A stretch of DNA of 64,000 nucleotides, taken from contig JAKPQA010000051.1 in the NCBI GenBank assembly GCA_029547025.1, forward strand, positions 1 to 64,000. Reading direction: 5' to 3'. Positions within the stretch are counted from its first letter, which is position 1; each line of letters starts with the position of its first letter. Both the position numbers and the translations under genes were made by a program. The notes under the pieces are model-generated. The model searched no databases, had not been told where the DNA came from, and was given only the letters and a program-made list of their open reading frames with translations. The stretch comes from Armatimonadota bacterium (GTDB lineage Bacteria; Armatimonadota; Zipacnadia; UBA1398; JAKPQA01). Positions 8,252 through 16,691 of the stretch are shown piece after piece.

Positions 8252-9391
8252 TTGGCTGAAGGTGCACGGGACAGCCCGGAAGGTCGGCGCGTGGTGCTCG
8301 GGCGCTATGAGCTACTCCGGACTATCGCCCGGAGCAACGCCACGGTCTATGAGGCGGATGACCTGCGCATGGGTCGGCGCGTCGCGGTGAAGGAGACGCG
8401 GATCCCCGACGACGTCCCGCCCGAACGCGCCGAGTACTTGCGGGCAAGGTTCCTGCGCCAGGCTGTGGCGGCCGCCGCGCTGGACCACGCCAACATCGTC
8501 ACCGTATACGAGGCCGGAACCGAGGGACCGTACTGCTACATGATCATGGAGCTGCTTCGGGGCCCGTCGCTCTCGACCGTGCTGTCGCGACGCGGGAAGC
8601 TCCAGATCGACGAGGCGCTGGAGATCATTACGCAGGTGCTCGACGCCCTCCAGTCCGCCGCCGAGAAGGGCGTCGTGCATCGCGATATCAAGCCGGACAA
8701 CCTGACTCTGGAGGCTGACGGCTCCGTCAAGGTCACCGACTTTGACATCGCCCTGCGTGAGGGCGAGGCGGGCCGGGGTCGCAAGGGCCCGGTGGGGACC
8801 CCCAGCTACATGTCCCCCGAACAGGCTCGGGGCCGCGAGACCGATCGGCGCAGTGATCTATACTCTGCAGGCGTCGTCCTGTATGAGATGGTGTGCGGCC
8901 GCAAACCCTTTGTCGGCGATACGGTGGATGAGATCATCCAGGCGCTTGAGTACTCCGACCTGGAGTTTCCCGAGCACTTGCCGGCCGATCTGTGCTGGAT
9001 CCTGCGACGGGCCCTGCAGAGGGATCCCGGAGCCCGCTACAACAGTGCGGCCGAGATGCTGGCGGACATCCGGGCCCTGCAGACCCGCGCCCCGAGTGAT
9101 ACGGTCCCGTCCGCAAGCCCCGCGCCGCCCCAGGTGGCGGCCACGCTGGCGGCGTCGGAGCGCCGCTATGCCCTGGGAAACCGCGTGTGTCTGTGGTTAG
9201 CGGTCCTCGTGCTGGCTGCTCTGACGACAGGAGGGTTGGCGCTTCTGTCGCGTCCGCTGGCTCCCCGGGAGCCCGTTCCACCGGCTCCGGCCGTCTCGAC
9301 TCCCAGACGTGCGCCTTCGGGCCTCTTCGGTCCCGACTCCTGGGGGGCCCAAAGGCGACAGCCGGCGCAAGACCCGGTTGGGGTAGAATAG
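8252..9391 (+). CDS. Membrane-anchored Ser/Thr protein kinase with altered DFG and glycine loop
   Basis: A 379-residue Hanks-type kinase. The catalytic Lys47 (VAVKE), HRDIKPDN (143-150, Asp145), GTPSYMSPEQ activation segment and SDLYSAGVVLYEM are all present. Two hallmarks deviate: the glycine-rich loop is replaced by TIARSNATVY with no glycine, and DFG reads DFD (163-165). The metal-binding Asp is retained, so activity remains possible. One transmembrane helix at about 312-333 (CLWLAVLVLAALTTGGLA) is followed by a short Pro-rich outer tail. Of two TTG starts (8231 and 8252), 8252 is preferred because GGGAG lies six bases upstream. The PASTA pseudokinase gene starts 29 nt downstream, so the two are probably partners. 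Confidence 0.88.
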   Translation: MAEGARDSPEGRRVVLGRYELLRTIARSNATVYEADDLRMGRRVAVKETRIPDDVPPERAEYLRARFLRQAVAAAALDHANIVTVYEAGTEGPYCYMIMELLRGPSLSTVLSRRGKLQIDEALEIITQVLDALQSAAEKGVVHRDIKPDNLTLEADGSVKVTDFDIALREGEAGRGRKGPVGTPSYMSPEQARGRETDRRSDLYSAGVVLYEMVCGRKPFVGDTVDEIIQALEYSDLEFPEHLPADLCWILRRALQRDPGARYNSAAEMLADIRALQTRAPSDTVPSASPAPPQVAATLAASERRYALGNRVCLWLAVLVLAALTTGGLALLSRPLAPREPVPPAPAVSTPRRAPSGLFGPDSWGAQRRQPAQDPVGVE

Positions 9392-9420
9392 GTCCCGTTT
9401 GTCTGGTGGAGGCTGCGGGA

Positions 9421-11145
9421 TTGCTACAGCAAGGCGAGCGAGTGCGTGACCGTTTTGAGGTCGGCCGTCCCGGGCATGGAGAGCCCGCGCTCTCGACGTT
9501 TGCCGGGGTGGACGTCCGCTCGCGGACACCCGTGTGGCTAGTAGCTCTCCACCGATCCGTGGCCGACGACCCCGAGGCCTTCGCCCAGCTTCGCCGCCTC
9601 GCTGCACGCATCCGTCCGGGCGGACACCCACATGTGGCGGGCATACTGGCCGTCGAGGAGCACCGAGGCTATCCCGTCGTGGTCTATGAGAGCCACCAGG
9701 GCGAGTCTCTGTCCGAGCTGCTGCTCCGGCCCACTGGTGATGAGAACCTTCCCCGAGTCGTAGCCCGTCACCTGGCGGAGGCCATGGCGCACCTCCACCT
9801 AAAGGGTGAGGCGCACGGTGCCCTGGCGCCGCAGTGGATTGAGGTATACGAGGGCGACGTCGGTCCCGGTGTGCTCCTGTGGGGCGTCGGTCTCGGAGGT
9901 GCGTACCGCCGAGTCGGTCAGGGACCCCATGAGGCGGTCTACTCGGCGCCCGAGCGCCGTCGGGGGGGGGCGCCGGTGCCTCAGAGCGACGTGTACTCGT
10001 TTGGGGCGGTCCTGGCCCACACACTCACCGGCTCGCCTCCGCCATCGTCACCGGGCTGGCAGCCGCCAGCGGCCGGCCCGGGGGGCCTCTCGGGCGTCGT
10101 CCAGCGGTGCATGGCCCCACGAGTCGAGGACCGACCCGCCGATGGCCAGGCGGTCCTGGATATGGTAAAGGCTCAGGTGCCGCCGCCCAAGCCGAGGGGG
10201 AGGCCGCGCCCCATCACGGGATTGGTCGCGCCGCAGAACCCGTCCTCTTCACGCGCTCGAGAACGGAGACTGGGTGTCTGGCAGCGGGTTAGGCGTCTCG
10301 GCACCAGCCCCGCCCGCGCTGCGGTCCGCGGCACGACTGCCGTCAGCCTGGCTCCGCCGGTGAGTATGACCGCCGGGCTCATTGGCGCCCTGCTGCTGCC
10401 GCTGCTGATCGGCCTGCCCATGCTCGCGCTGTACGTGCGGTGGCAACGTAGCGTCCCCGACGAGGTGACTGTCCCGAAAGTGGTGGGCAAGACGGTCGAG
10501 CAGGCGCGCCGCTTGCTCTTGGACCGCGAGCTGAAGCTCGCCGTGGTGGATGAGACCTACGACCCGAGCATTCCCGCCGGCCAGATTGTTTGGTGCAAGC
10601 CGCCGGCAGGCCGAAAGGTCAAGGAGGGCCGGACGATCAGCGTGCGCGTCTCGCGCGGCGCCCGGCAGGTGACGGTGCCGGAGGTGACACGCCTGAAGGC
10701 GAGTGAGGCCCGGCGCCGGCTTCAGGAGGCAGGTCTCCATGCCGCCGATGGCCGAATGGCGTACAGCGATATCGTCAGCGAGGGCGCGGTCATCAGCCAG
10801 AGCCCGCAGGCGGGCCGCAAGTTGCTGGAAGGTAGCGAGGTGGTCCTGCTGGTCAGCAAGGGCCCCCGTGCCGGAGAACAAGCCCGTTCGCCGGAACGGA
10901 CCCGCAAAGTCGACCCCGTCATCGCCAAACTGGAGCGCCGGACCGCCAAGGTGACGGTGGATGTGCCCCAGGCCGCCACGGCCCAGCGCGTGCAGATTCG
11001 TGTGGTGGACGCCGAGGGCGAACGGGTGGTCTATGACGGGCTCCACGAGCCCGGCGACCACATCGAGGAGACAGTGGCGGGTCGAGGCCCAGCCACCGTC
11101 TCCGTGATCCTGGACGATCAGGTCATCCACCAGCAGGCACTGTAG
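9421..11145 (+). CDS. Transmembrane pseudokinase with two PASTA domains
   Basis: A 574-residue protein with a kinase-like domain (about 10-205), a Pro/Arg-rich linker, one transmembrane helix (about 316-338), two PASTA repeats (about 347-413 and 416-481) and a beta-rich tail. The kinase domain keeps late motifs (VYSAPERR, SDVYSFGAVL) but the HRD motif reads HGALAPQW (132-139) and DFG reads WGVG, with no catalytic Lys. It should therefore be catalytically dead. PASTA domains in Pkn2/PknB-type proteins bind muropeptides or beta-lactams. TTG at 9421 is chosen because GGAGG lies eight bases upstream and it follows the preceding stop; a longer frame from 9187 overlaps the kinase gene. The likely role is an envelope sensor or regulator for the neighbouring kinase. 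Confidence 0.85.
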   Translation: MLQQGERVRDRFEVGRPGHGEPALSTFAGVDVRSRTPVWLVALHRSVADDPEAFAQLRRLAARIRPGGHPHVAGILAVEEHRGYPVVVYESHQGESLSELLLRPTGDENLPRVVARHLAEAMAHLHLKGEAHGALAPQWIEVYEGDVGPGVLLWGVGLGGAYRRVGQGPHEAVYSAPERRRGGAPVPQSDVYSFGAVLAHTLTGSPPPSSPGWQPPAAGPGGLSGVVQRCMAPRVEDRPADGQAVLDMVKAQVPPPKPRGRPRPITGLVAPQNPSSSRARERRLGVWQRVRRLGTSPARAAVRGTTAVSLAPPVSMTAGLIGALLLPLLIGLPMLALYVRWQRSVPDEVTVPKVVGKTVEQARRLLLDRELKLAVVDETYDPSIPAGQIVWCKPPAGRKVKEGRTISVRVSRGARQVTVPEVTRLKASEARRRLQEAGLHAADGRMAYSDIVSEGAVISQSPQAGRKLLEGSEVVLLVSKGPRAGEQARSPERTRKVDPVIAKLERRTAKVTVDVPQAATAQRVQIRVVDAEGERVVYDGLHEPGDHIEETVAGRGPATVSVILDDQVIHQQAL

Positions 11146-11153
11146 CATGGCCG

Positions 11154-11171
11154 GCCGGGAGCGGCCCCGGC
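11154..11171. terminator. Short GC hairpin between convergent genes
   Basis: GCCGGG at 11154-11159 pairs with CCCGGC at 11166-11171. It lies in the 33-nt gap between the convergent pseudokinase and oxidoreductase genes, a place where a bidirectional terminator is expected. There is no T-run. Confidence 0.35.
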
Positions 11172-11178
11172 GCGTCGC

Positions 11179-12276
11179 CTACTCATCCAGCGTGCCGGCC
11201 GGGAGGCCCAGAGGGAGGGGCGCCGGCCGTTCGCAGGTCGTCTCCAGCGCAACCCACTTGCCTTGCTCCCATGCGTCGTAGAAGCCGCACATGACATCGA
11301 GAACGTGGAAGGCCATCTCGCCACTCGCTCGGTGCGGCCGTCCCGTGCGAATCCCGTAGGCCATGTCAGCCAATCCGATGCTGCGGCTCTGCTCAGCATA
11401 GCCGTGACTCAGCGGCACCTCGCTCCACGCACCGTTCCGCCAGAGGCGCACTGGTCCGCCGAAGCAGTTGGGATCCGGTGCGGCTAGCGTGCCCTCGGTG
11501 CCGTAGATCTCAAGGCACGGCACCTGAGCCGCCCAGACGTCAAAGCTCATGGCGATCGTCCCGATGGCGCCGTTCGCGAACTCCATGATGCCCATGACAT
11601 GCGTGGGGCACTCGACTTGGAGCACCGTGCCGTACTTGGGCTGGCTGGTGACGACGCGCTGGGGATAGGTGATCGTGGCCGATCCGGTGACGCGCTTCAC
11701 GGGCCCCAGCAGGTTCACGAGGGCCGTCAGGTAATAGGGCCCCATGTCGAACAGCGGGCCGCCGCCCGTCGTGTAGTAGAACTCAGGATCCGCGTGCCAG
11801 TCCTCGTGACCGTGGCAGATCATGTTGGCGGCGGCACCGATGGGCCTTCCGATCCAGCCATCGTCGATCAGCTTGCGGCAGGTTTGGATGCCTGCACCGA
11901 GGAAGGTGTCGGGCGCACAGCCGATCCGGAGCTGCTTCTTCTTTGCCAGTTCGTAGACCGGACGGCCTTCCTCGCGGCTGACGGCGAAGGGCTTCTCGGC
12001 GTAGGTGTGCTTGCCGGCCCGCAGAGCGGCCGTTGCCACACCAGCGTGCGCCTTTGGGACCGTCAGGTTCAGCACGACGTCGACGTTCGGGTCAGCAACC
12101 AGGTCGTCGACGGAGCAGACGCGCGGCACGCCGAACTCCTGCGCTCTGGCCTGGGCCCGCTCGGGCAACAGGTCCGCACACGCGACGAAGTCCAGGACGC
12201 GGAACTGCTGCCCGGCTCCCAGGTAGGCCCCGCAGATGGCACCGCAACCGACCACACCGACTCGAACTCTCTCCAT
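11179..12276 (-). CDS. Gfo/Idh/MocA family NAD(P)-dependent oxidoreductase
   Basis: A 365-residue cytosolic dehydrogenase. The N-terminal Rossmann fold has VGVVGCGAI, and the family signature appears as YAEKPFAV, whose Lys is catalytic. The C-terminal alpha/beta domain has the substrate-site block [13 protein letters not shown]. Family members oxidise or reduce sugars, inositols and related polyols at a ring carbon. ATG at 12276 starts directly before the Rossmann strand; a longer frame to 12408 lacks support. It is divergent from a second family member at 12491 and shares a 214-nt control region with it. The substrate is not predictable. Confidence 0.9.
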   Translation of the reverse strand: MERVRVGVVGCGAICGAYLGAGQQFRVLDFVACADLLPERAQARAQEFGVPRVCSVDDLVADPNVDVVLNLTVPKAHAGVATAALRAGKHTYAEKPFAVSREEGRPVYELAKKKQLRIGCAPDTFLGAGIQTCRKLIDDGWIGRPIGAAANMICHGHEDWHADPEFYYTTGGGPLFDMGPYYLTALVNLLGPVKRVTGSATITYPQRVVTSQPKYGTVLQVECPTHVMGIMEFANGAIGTIAMSFDVWAAQVPCLEIYGTEGTLAAPDPNCFGGPVRLWRNGAWSEVPLSHGYAEQSRSIGLADMAYGIRTGRPHRASGEMAFHVLDVMCGFYDAWEQGKWVALETTCERPAPLPLGLPAGTLDE

Positions 12277-12443
12277 GGCTCTTGGATCGACTCCCCCATG
12301 GTACGAAGATGCTCGCTGGTTCGGGTGCGCAGCCAAGGCCACCTGCCGCAGAGGCACCGCGATGGGAGGTCCTGCTTCCCCCAGCGAGCAATACTGCGCC
12401 GACGCCACATGGGCGCCGTGTCCCGCTTACGGGGCGGAGCGCG

Positions 12444-12467
12444 GCCCGGGACCGAGGTGCCCCGGGC
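12444..12467 (+). promoter_or_regulatory. Hairpin just upstream of the 12491 oxidoreductase start
   Basis: GCCCGGG at 12444-12450 pairs with CCCGGGC at 12461-12467 around a ten-base loop, 23 nt before the start codon. It could be an operator-like palindrome or a leader hairpin. It is inferred from symmetry alone. Confidence 0.3.
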
Positions 12468-12490
12468 TTCGGTGGGAGCGAGACCCTCGC

Positions 12491-13513
12491 ATGGCCAGCA
12501 GACCCAAGAAGATCAGAGTAGGCTTCATCGGCGCCGGCGGGATCTCCCGCGGGCACTTCTCCCGGCTCAAGACACACCCCAAAGCCGAGGTCGTCGCCCT
12601 GTGTGACACCAGCGAGAAGAGCATTGAGGCGATGCATGCACACGATCCCGACTCGCAGGCGTGCGCCGTGTTCTCCGACTGGAAGACCATGCTCCACGAG
12701 GTCGAGCTCGATGCGGTCCAGATCCACACTCCCCACACACAGCACTTCGAGCAAGCCATGGCGTCGCTGGACCGCGGCCTGCATGTGCTGTGCGAGAAAC
12801 CCATGGTGTGCAAAGTGGCCCATGCCGAGAAGCTCATGCGCAAGATCGAGGCATCGGGCAAGGTCTTCGGGATCTCGTACCAGAGGCACCACCAGCCCGA
12901 GTTCCTCTACATCCGCAAGTGCCTGCTCGAGGGCAAGTACGGCCGGGTGCAGTACATCACCGCGCTGCAGTCGCAGGACTGGTACCGCTGGTGCACGCGG
13001 CCCGGTGTGTGGCGCGGCATCCCGGAGCTCTCGGGTGGCGGTCAGCTCAACGACTCGGGAAGTCATCTGCTGGATATCATCCTGTGGTGCTCGGGGCTGG
13101 TCCCGGCTGAGGTGTTCGCGTACATCGACAACCTGGACTCGCAGGTCGACATCCTCACCGCGGCCAGCGTCAAGTTCACGAATGGTGCCCTCGGGACGCT
13201 GTCGGTGAACGGCAATGGCATTGGCTTCTACGAGGACATCACGTTCTACTGCGACGAGGGCGCTTTCTACATGCGGCAGGGCAAGCTCACGGAGCAGAAC
13301 CGCGAGAAGGGCTATTTCGAGCCGACGAAGATGCCCAAGGGCACCGACCCGGACACCAACTGGATCGACGCGATCTTGGGCAAAGCGGAAATGATCGTCC
13401 CGGCTGTCTGCGGCCTCCGGGTCATCCAGCTCACCGAGGCTGCGTGGAACTCGGGCAAGAGCGGGCGGCCTTCGAAGGTGAAACTGTCGGAGCTGGACAC
13501 GCCGGCAGCATAA
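12491..13513 (+). CDS. Gfo/Idh/MocA family NAD(P)-dependent oxidoreductase
   Basis: A 340-residue protein with the Rossmann motif VGFIGAGGISRGHF and the signature block VLCEKPMVC with its catalytic Lys. A substrate loop includes GGGQLNDSGSHLLD, with the family's conserved His at SHLLD. The domain order and length are normal. ATG at 12491 starts just before the nucleotide-binding strand; the frame is open farther upstream, but that part overlaps the divergent oxidoreductase gene. Its pairing with the oxidoreductase at 11179-12276 suggests a two-dehydrogenase unit or two alternative sugar oxidations. It likely acts in the cytoplasm on a sugar or sugar acid released by the secreted hydrolases. 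Confidence 0.9.
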   Translation: MASRPKKIRVGFIGAGGISRGHFSRLKTHPKAEVVALCDTSEKSIEAMHAHDPDSQACAVFSDWKTMLHEVELDAVQIHTPHTQHFEQAMASLDRGLHVLCEKPMVCKVAHAEKLMRKIEASGKVFGISYQRHHQPEFLYIRKCLLEGKYGRVQYITALQSQDWYRWCTRPGVWRGIPELSGGGQLNDSGSHLLDIILWCSGLVPAEVFAYIDNLDSQVDILTAASVKFTNGALGTLSVNGNGIGFYEDITFYCDEGAFYMRQGKLTEQNREKGYFEPTKMPKGTDPDTNWIDAILGKAEMIVPAVCGLRVIQLTEAAWNSGKSGRPSKVKLSELDTPAA

Positions 13514-13704
13514 CGCCAGCCTGGGGAACCTGGGCCACAGGCCAGGGCTCTTGCGGGGCGCCGGGGATCTCGGTCTGTACCCGTGACCTGGCGTGCGCAG
13601 GCGGCGAGAGGCGGCGGTGGGTGACCGTTGCCACCGCGGTCGGTATGATGGAGGTCATCTGACGGCCTCCCCTGTGGGGTCTGGTGGCTGTGGAGGTATC
13701 GCGA

Positions 13705-15363
13705 ATGTCTCTGCCGATCGGGTCAACGAAGTCAAGGACCTGGCCCAAGGGGATGTGGATGGTGAGCGTGATCAGCGTCGCGCTACTCGGCGCCGCATGG
13801 CAGGTAGGCTGCAGGGCCCGTGCGGCCGATGCCGCGACCGAGGAGGGACCCGCGGCAGCCGAAGCGGTGACGCCCGATGCACCCGAACTGAGGACGGCCG
13901 AGATCTGGATGGGCGCCTACATGGGCGAGTCCAAGATCGGCTACCAGTGCATCTCCATGTTTCCGGATTCGGTCGATGCCGCCAACAAGGTCGACCCGCT
14001 GGTGCTCGGAAAGGACGCCGGCACGACGACACTGAAGGTGATCCCCGATTGGTATGACGGCGAGCAAGTCCAGGTCGTCCGCGCCACGGGCATTCAACGG
14101 ATCCAGATGATGGGGCGCCCGGTCGAACAGACCACCGAACTCAACGAGTACCGGACCCCCGATGGTCAGATGCTGGCCATGGTGTTCCGCATGTCGTCGG
14201 CGGGCATGAGCCAGCGGATGATCGCGACGTTCGACAAAGACAAGATCCGGTACGTGCAGTCGACCGAGCAGGACGAGAAGACCGGAGAGGTGGACATCCC
14301 GGACGGCGCCGACTTCCGCGATCCTGAATACGGCTTCAAAGTTCAGGACCCTCAGCCTGGCCAGACTCTTGTCTATCACCAGTTCATGCCCCTACTCCTG
14401 CGCGTCGTGAAGTTCGAGGCGACAGTCGTAGGCCCCGAAGAGATCGAGATGGATGGCAAGAAGGTTCGCGCCATCCGATACGAACACAAGAGTGACATCA
14501 TCAGCCAGACCAGCTGGGTCGACGAGCAAGGCGACCCCCTCAAGACGGTTGCCGCCATCATGGACCTCCGGTTCGTGCGCGAGGCGCCCGAGGTCGCCAA
14601 GACCATGGAGGGACCCGGCGGCTACGTCCCCTCGCCTGACCTCGTGGCCAAGCTGCAGCTCACGGTCGAAAAGCCCATTGAGAAGCCGCGCGAAGTACGG
14701 AGGATGCAGGCCCGGATCAGCCGTATCGCCCGCGAGAGTCTCATTCTGTCGGACGAGCGCCAGACGGTCACCGAGGTGACCAAGGAAGCAGACGGGACCT
14801 ACAGCGCCCTCTACGAGGTCCGGTCCCTGGACCCGCCGGCGACCGCGCTGCCGTTGCCCATCGACGAGCCGGCCATGGCCGACTACCTCAAGCCCACGAC
14901 GCACATCCAGTGTACCGACCCCCGCCTGGTCAACCAAGCCCGACAGATCGTGGGCGACGAGAAGGACTCGCTGAAGGCCGCCCAGGCCATCGCGCGGTGG
15001 GTGAGCATGACCATGCGAACCCGGGCCGACATCGGCCTGGTGCGTTCAGCGCTCGAGGTCCTGCAGTCCAAAGAAGGCGTGTGCCGGGACTATGCGGCCC
15101 TGTACGCCGGCCTCGCGCGCGCCGCCGGGCTGCCGACGCGGTTCGTCTCCGGTATCGTCTACTGGAAGTCGGGGTTCTTCTACCATGCGTGGGATGAGAC
15201 CTACGTGGGCGAGTGGGTAGCGTTCGACAGCACGGTGGCGCCAGGCTACCCGGTGGATGCCACGCACATCAAGTTCTCTGAGGGCGACGTGGCCGACATG
15301 GTCGAGATGGTGCCCATCATCGGGGCGCTGAAGCTCGATATCCGGGACGTCGCGCCGATGTAG
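13705..15363 (+). CDS. Exported transglutaminase-like protein with N-terminal beta domain
   Basis: A 552-residue protein. The N-terminus is a signal-like segment (VISVALLGAAWQVGC) whose Cys may be a lipidation site, though the lipobox is imperfect. About 350 residues of beta-rich sequence follow. The transglutaminase-like core is at the C-terminus: Cys in KEGVCRDYAAL, His in FYHAWDETYVG and Asp in AFDSTVAPG. ATG at 13705 follows a GGAGG site nine bases upstream; the alternative GTG at 13684 would put that site inside the gene. It is not a close copy of the transglutaminase at 5432, which carries its core in the middle. A surface peptidase or amidase is the usual inference for such proteins. 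Confidence 0.82.
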   Translation: MSLPIGSTKSRTWPKGMWMVSVISVALLGAAWQVGCRARAADAATEEGPAAAEAVTPDAPELRTAEIWMGAYMGESKIGYQCISMFPDSVDAANKVDPLVLGKDAGTTTLKVIPDWYDGEQVQVVRATGIQRIQMMGRPVEQTTELNEYRTPDGQMLAMVFRMSSAGMSQRMIATFDKDKIRYVQSTEQDEKTGEVDIPDGADFRDPEYGFKVQDPQPGQTLVYHQFMPLLLRVVKFEATVVGPEEIEMDGKKVRAIRYEHKSDIISQTSWVDEQGDPLKTVAAIMDLRFVREAPEVAKTMEGPGGYVPSPDLVAKLQLTVEKPIEKPREVRRMQARISRIARESLILSDERQTVTEVTKEADGTYSALYEVRSLDPPATALPLPIDEPAMADYLKPTTHIQCTDPRLVNQARQIVGDEKDSLKAAQAIARWVSMTMRTRADIGLVRSALEVLQSKEGVCRDYAALYAGLARAAGLPTRFVSGIVYWKSGFFYHAWDETYVGEWVAFDSTVAPGYPVDATHIKFSEGDVADMVEMVPIIGALKLDIRDVAPM

Positions 15364-15376
15364 CACCCCCGCTTCG

Positions 15377-16621
15377 CTACAGAACCACGCCGGCGCCGCG
15401 GAGGTCGGCCTGCAGGCTGGCAATGGGAACGTCGCGTACGGGGCATCCGAGGCGCAGAGAGAGGGCGGCCGCAGTGCCGGCGGCTTCGCCCATCACCCAG
15501 CAGTTGTGGATCTCTCGGATGGGCTCCAGCGCCTCGTGGCTGCACGAGACGCACCGCCCGGCGACCAGGAGTCCATCGACCTCCCGCGGGACGAGTGCCC
15601 GGTAGGGGAAGTCGAAGGCGATGCCCTGCTGGCGGAAGTCGTTGCCCCGGCCGACAGCGTCGTCGAACCGCCGGTCAAACTGGGCCGTGTCCTCATCGCC
15701 CATGACGTACTCCCCGATCAGCCTCCTGGAGCGGCGCACGCCAACCTGCGAGGCCGTATCGACCAGCCAGGCACGCTCGAAGCCCGGCACCGTGGCGCGG
15801 AGCTCGGTCACAATGCGCCGGATCGCATCACGGCCCGCCGTCTCCACATAGCTCAGGTCCTCGGGCGAGAGACCATCGCGATCGCACAGCATGTTGTTGC
15901 ACCACACCAGGCCGTCAGGCGTGGGCATGGCTTCGAGCCCCAGCCAGCCTTCGAAGCCCGCGCGTCGCGCGGCCGCCTGGATGGCCTCACCAACCGCCGC
16001 ACGATCGTCAGCTGCAGCCTGCTTCCACCGGGCGACGTCCACATGGCACAGCCGGAAGGGCAGGCCAATCTGCTGGGTGCTCGCCTCGAAGGATGCTCCG
16101 GCAGCGGCGAAGAGATCACCATCGCCCGTGCAGTCGATGAACACCCGCCCCGCCACGGCGAAGCGACCAGCCTTGCTCTCGACGATGGCGGCCCGCACAC
16201 GCTGCCCCTCGACGTGCGCCGACGCGATCCAGACGTGATGGAGGATCCGCGCGCCAGATTCGCGCACCATGTGCTGCGAGAGCCACTTCAGCGCCTCGGG
16301 GTCGAAGAAGGCCGCATCGGCCCCGCCCCGGCAGACGGACGCGCCGGCCTCGACCAAGCGCGTGCGGGTCTCGAGCCCGATACCACCAATGATGGGCCGG
16401 CCGGAGTCCTCGAAGCTGGGCAGCACGAGCACCAGGCCGCCGGTGGCCAGGCCACCGAGGCAGCCATAGCGCTCAAGCAGCAGCGTGTCGGCTCCGCGCC
16501 GCGCCGCGGCCACAGCCGCGGCGACACCGGCGGGCCCGCCGCCGCAGACGACGACGTCGGCCGTGTGGCGGATCGGGATCTCGCGGGTGGGCTCAGTTAG
16601 GGTTGTCGCCGAGGTGCGCAT
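15377..16621 (-). CDS. FAD-dependent oxidoreductase (PF12831 type)
   Basis: A 414-residue flavoprotein. The dinucleotide-binding motif VVCGGGPAGVAAA is followed by LLLERYGCLGG, and the C-terminal FAD motif GLLVAGRCVSCSHEAL is typical of the PF12831 family found with polysaccharide-degradation genes. The central RVFIDCTGDGDL block also fits. Members are usually annotated as FAD-dependent oxidoreductases of unknown substrate. ATG at 16621 is tentative: an upstream ATG pair near 16669 is also in frame and neither has a strong ribosome-binding site. It is the last gene of a probable minus-strand unit that starts at 23723, and lies 13 nt from the convergent transglutaminase gene. Confidence 0.85.
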   Translation of the reverse strand: MRTSATTLTEPTREIPIRHTADVVVCGGGPAGVAAAVAAARRGADTLLLERYGCLGGLATGGLVLVLPSFEDSGRPIIGGIGLETRTRLVEAGASVCRGGADAAFFDPEALKWLSQHMVRESGARILHHVWIASAHVEGQRVRAAIVESKAGRFAVAGRVFIDCTGDGDLFAAAGASFEASTQQIGLPFRLCHVDVARWKQAAADDRAAVGEAIQAAARRAGFEGWLGLEAMPTPDGLVWCNNMLCDRDGLSPEDLSYVETAGRDAIRRIVTELRATVPGFERAWLVDTASQVGVRRSRRLIGEYVMGDEDTAQFDRRFDDAVGRGNDFRQQGIAFDFPYRALVPREVDGLLVAGRCVSCSHEALEPIREIHNCWVMGEAAGTAAALSLRLGCPVRDVPIASLQADLRGAGVVL

Positions 16622-16691
16622 GGCGTGGGTTCGTTCGGCCAGTCGTCGGGCGGGTCCTGCAGCCATCATCGGGCCACCGACCCGCCCGCGG

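Noticed and set aside
13628-13649. TTGCCA and TATGAT boxes before the second transglutaminase
   Set aside because: The spacing is only ten bases, too short for a sigma-70 promoter.
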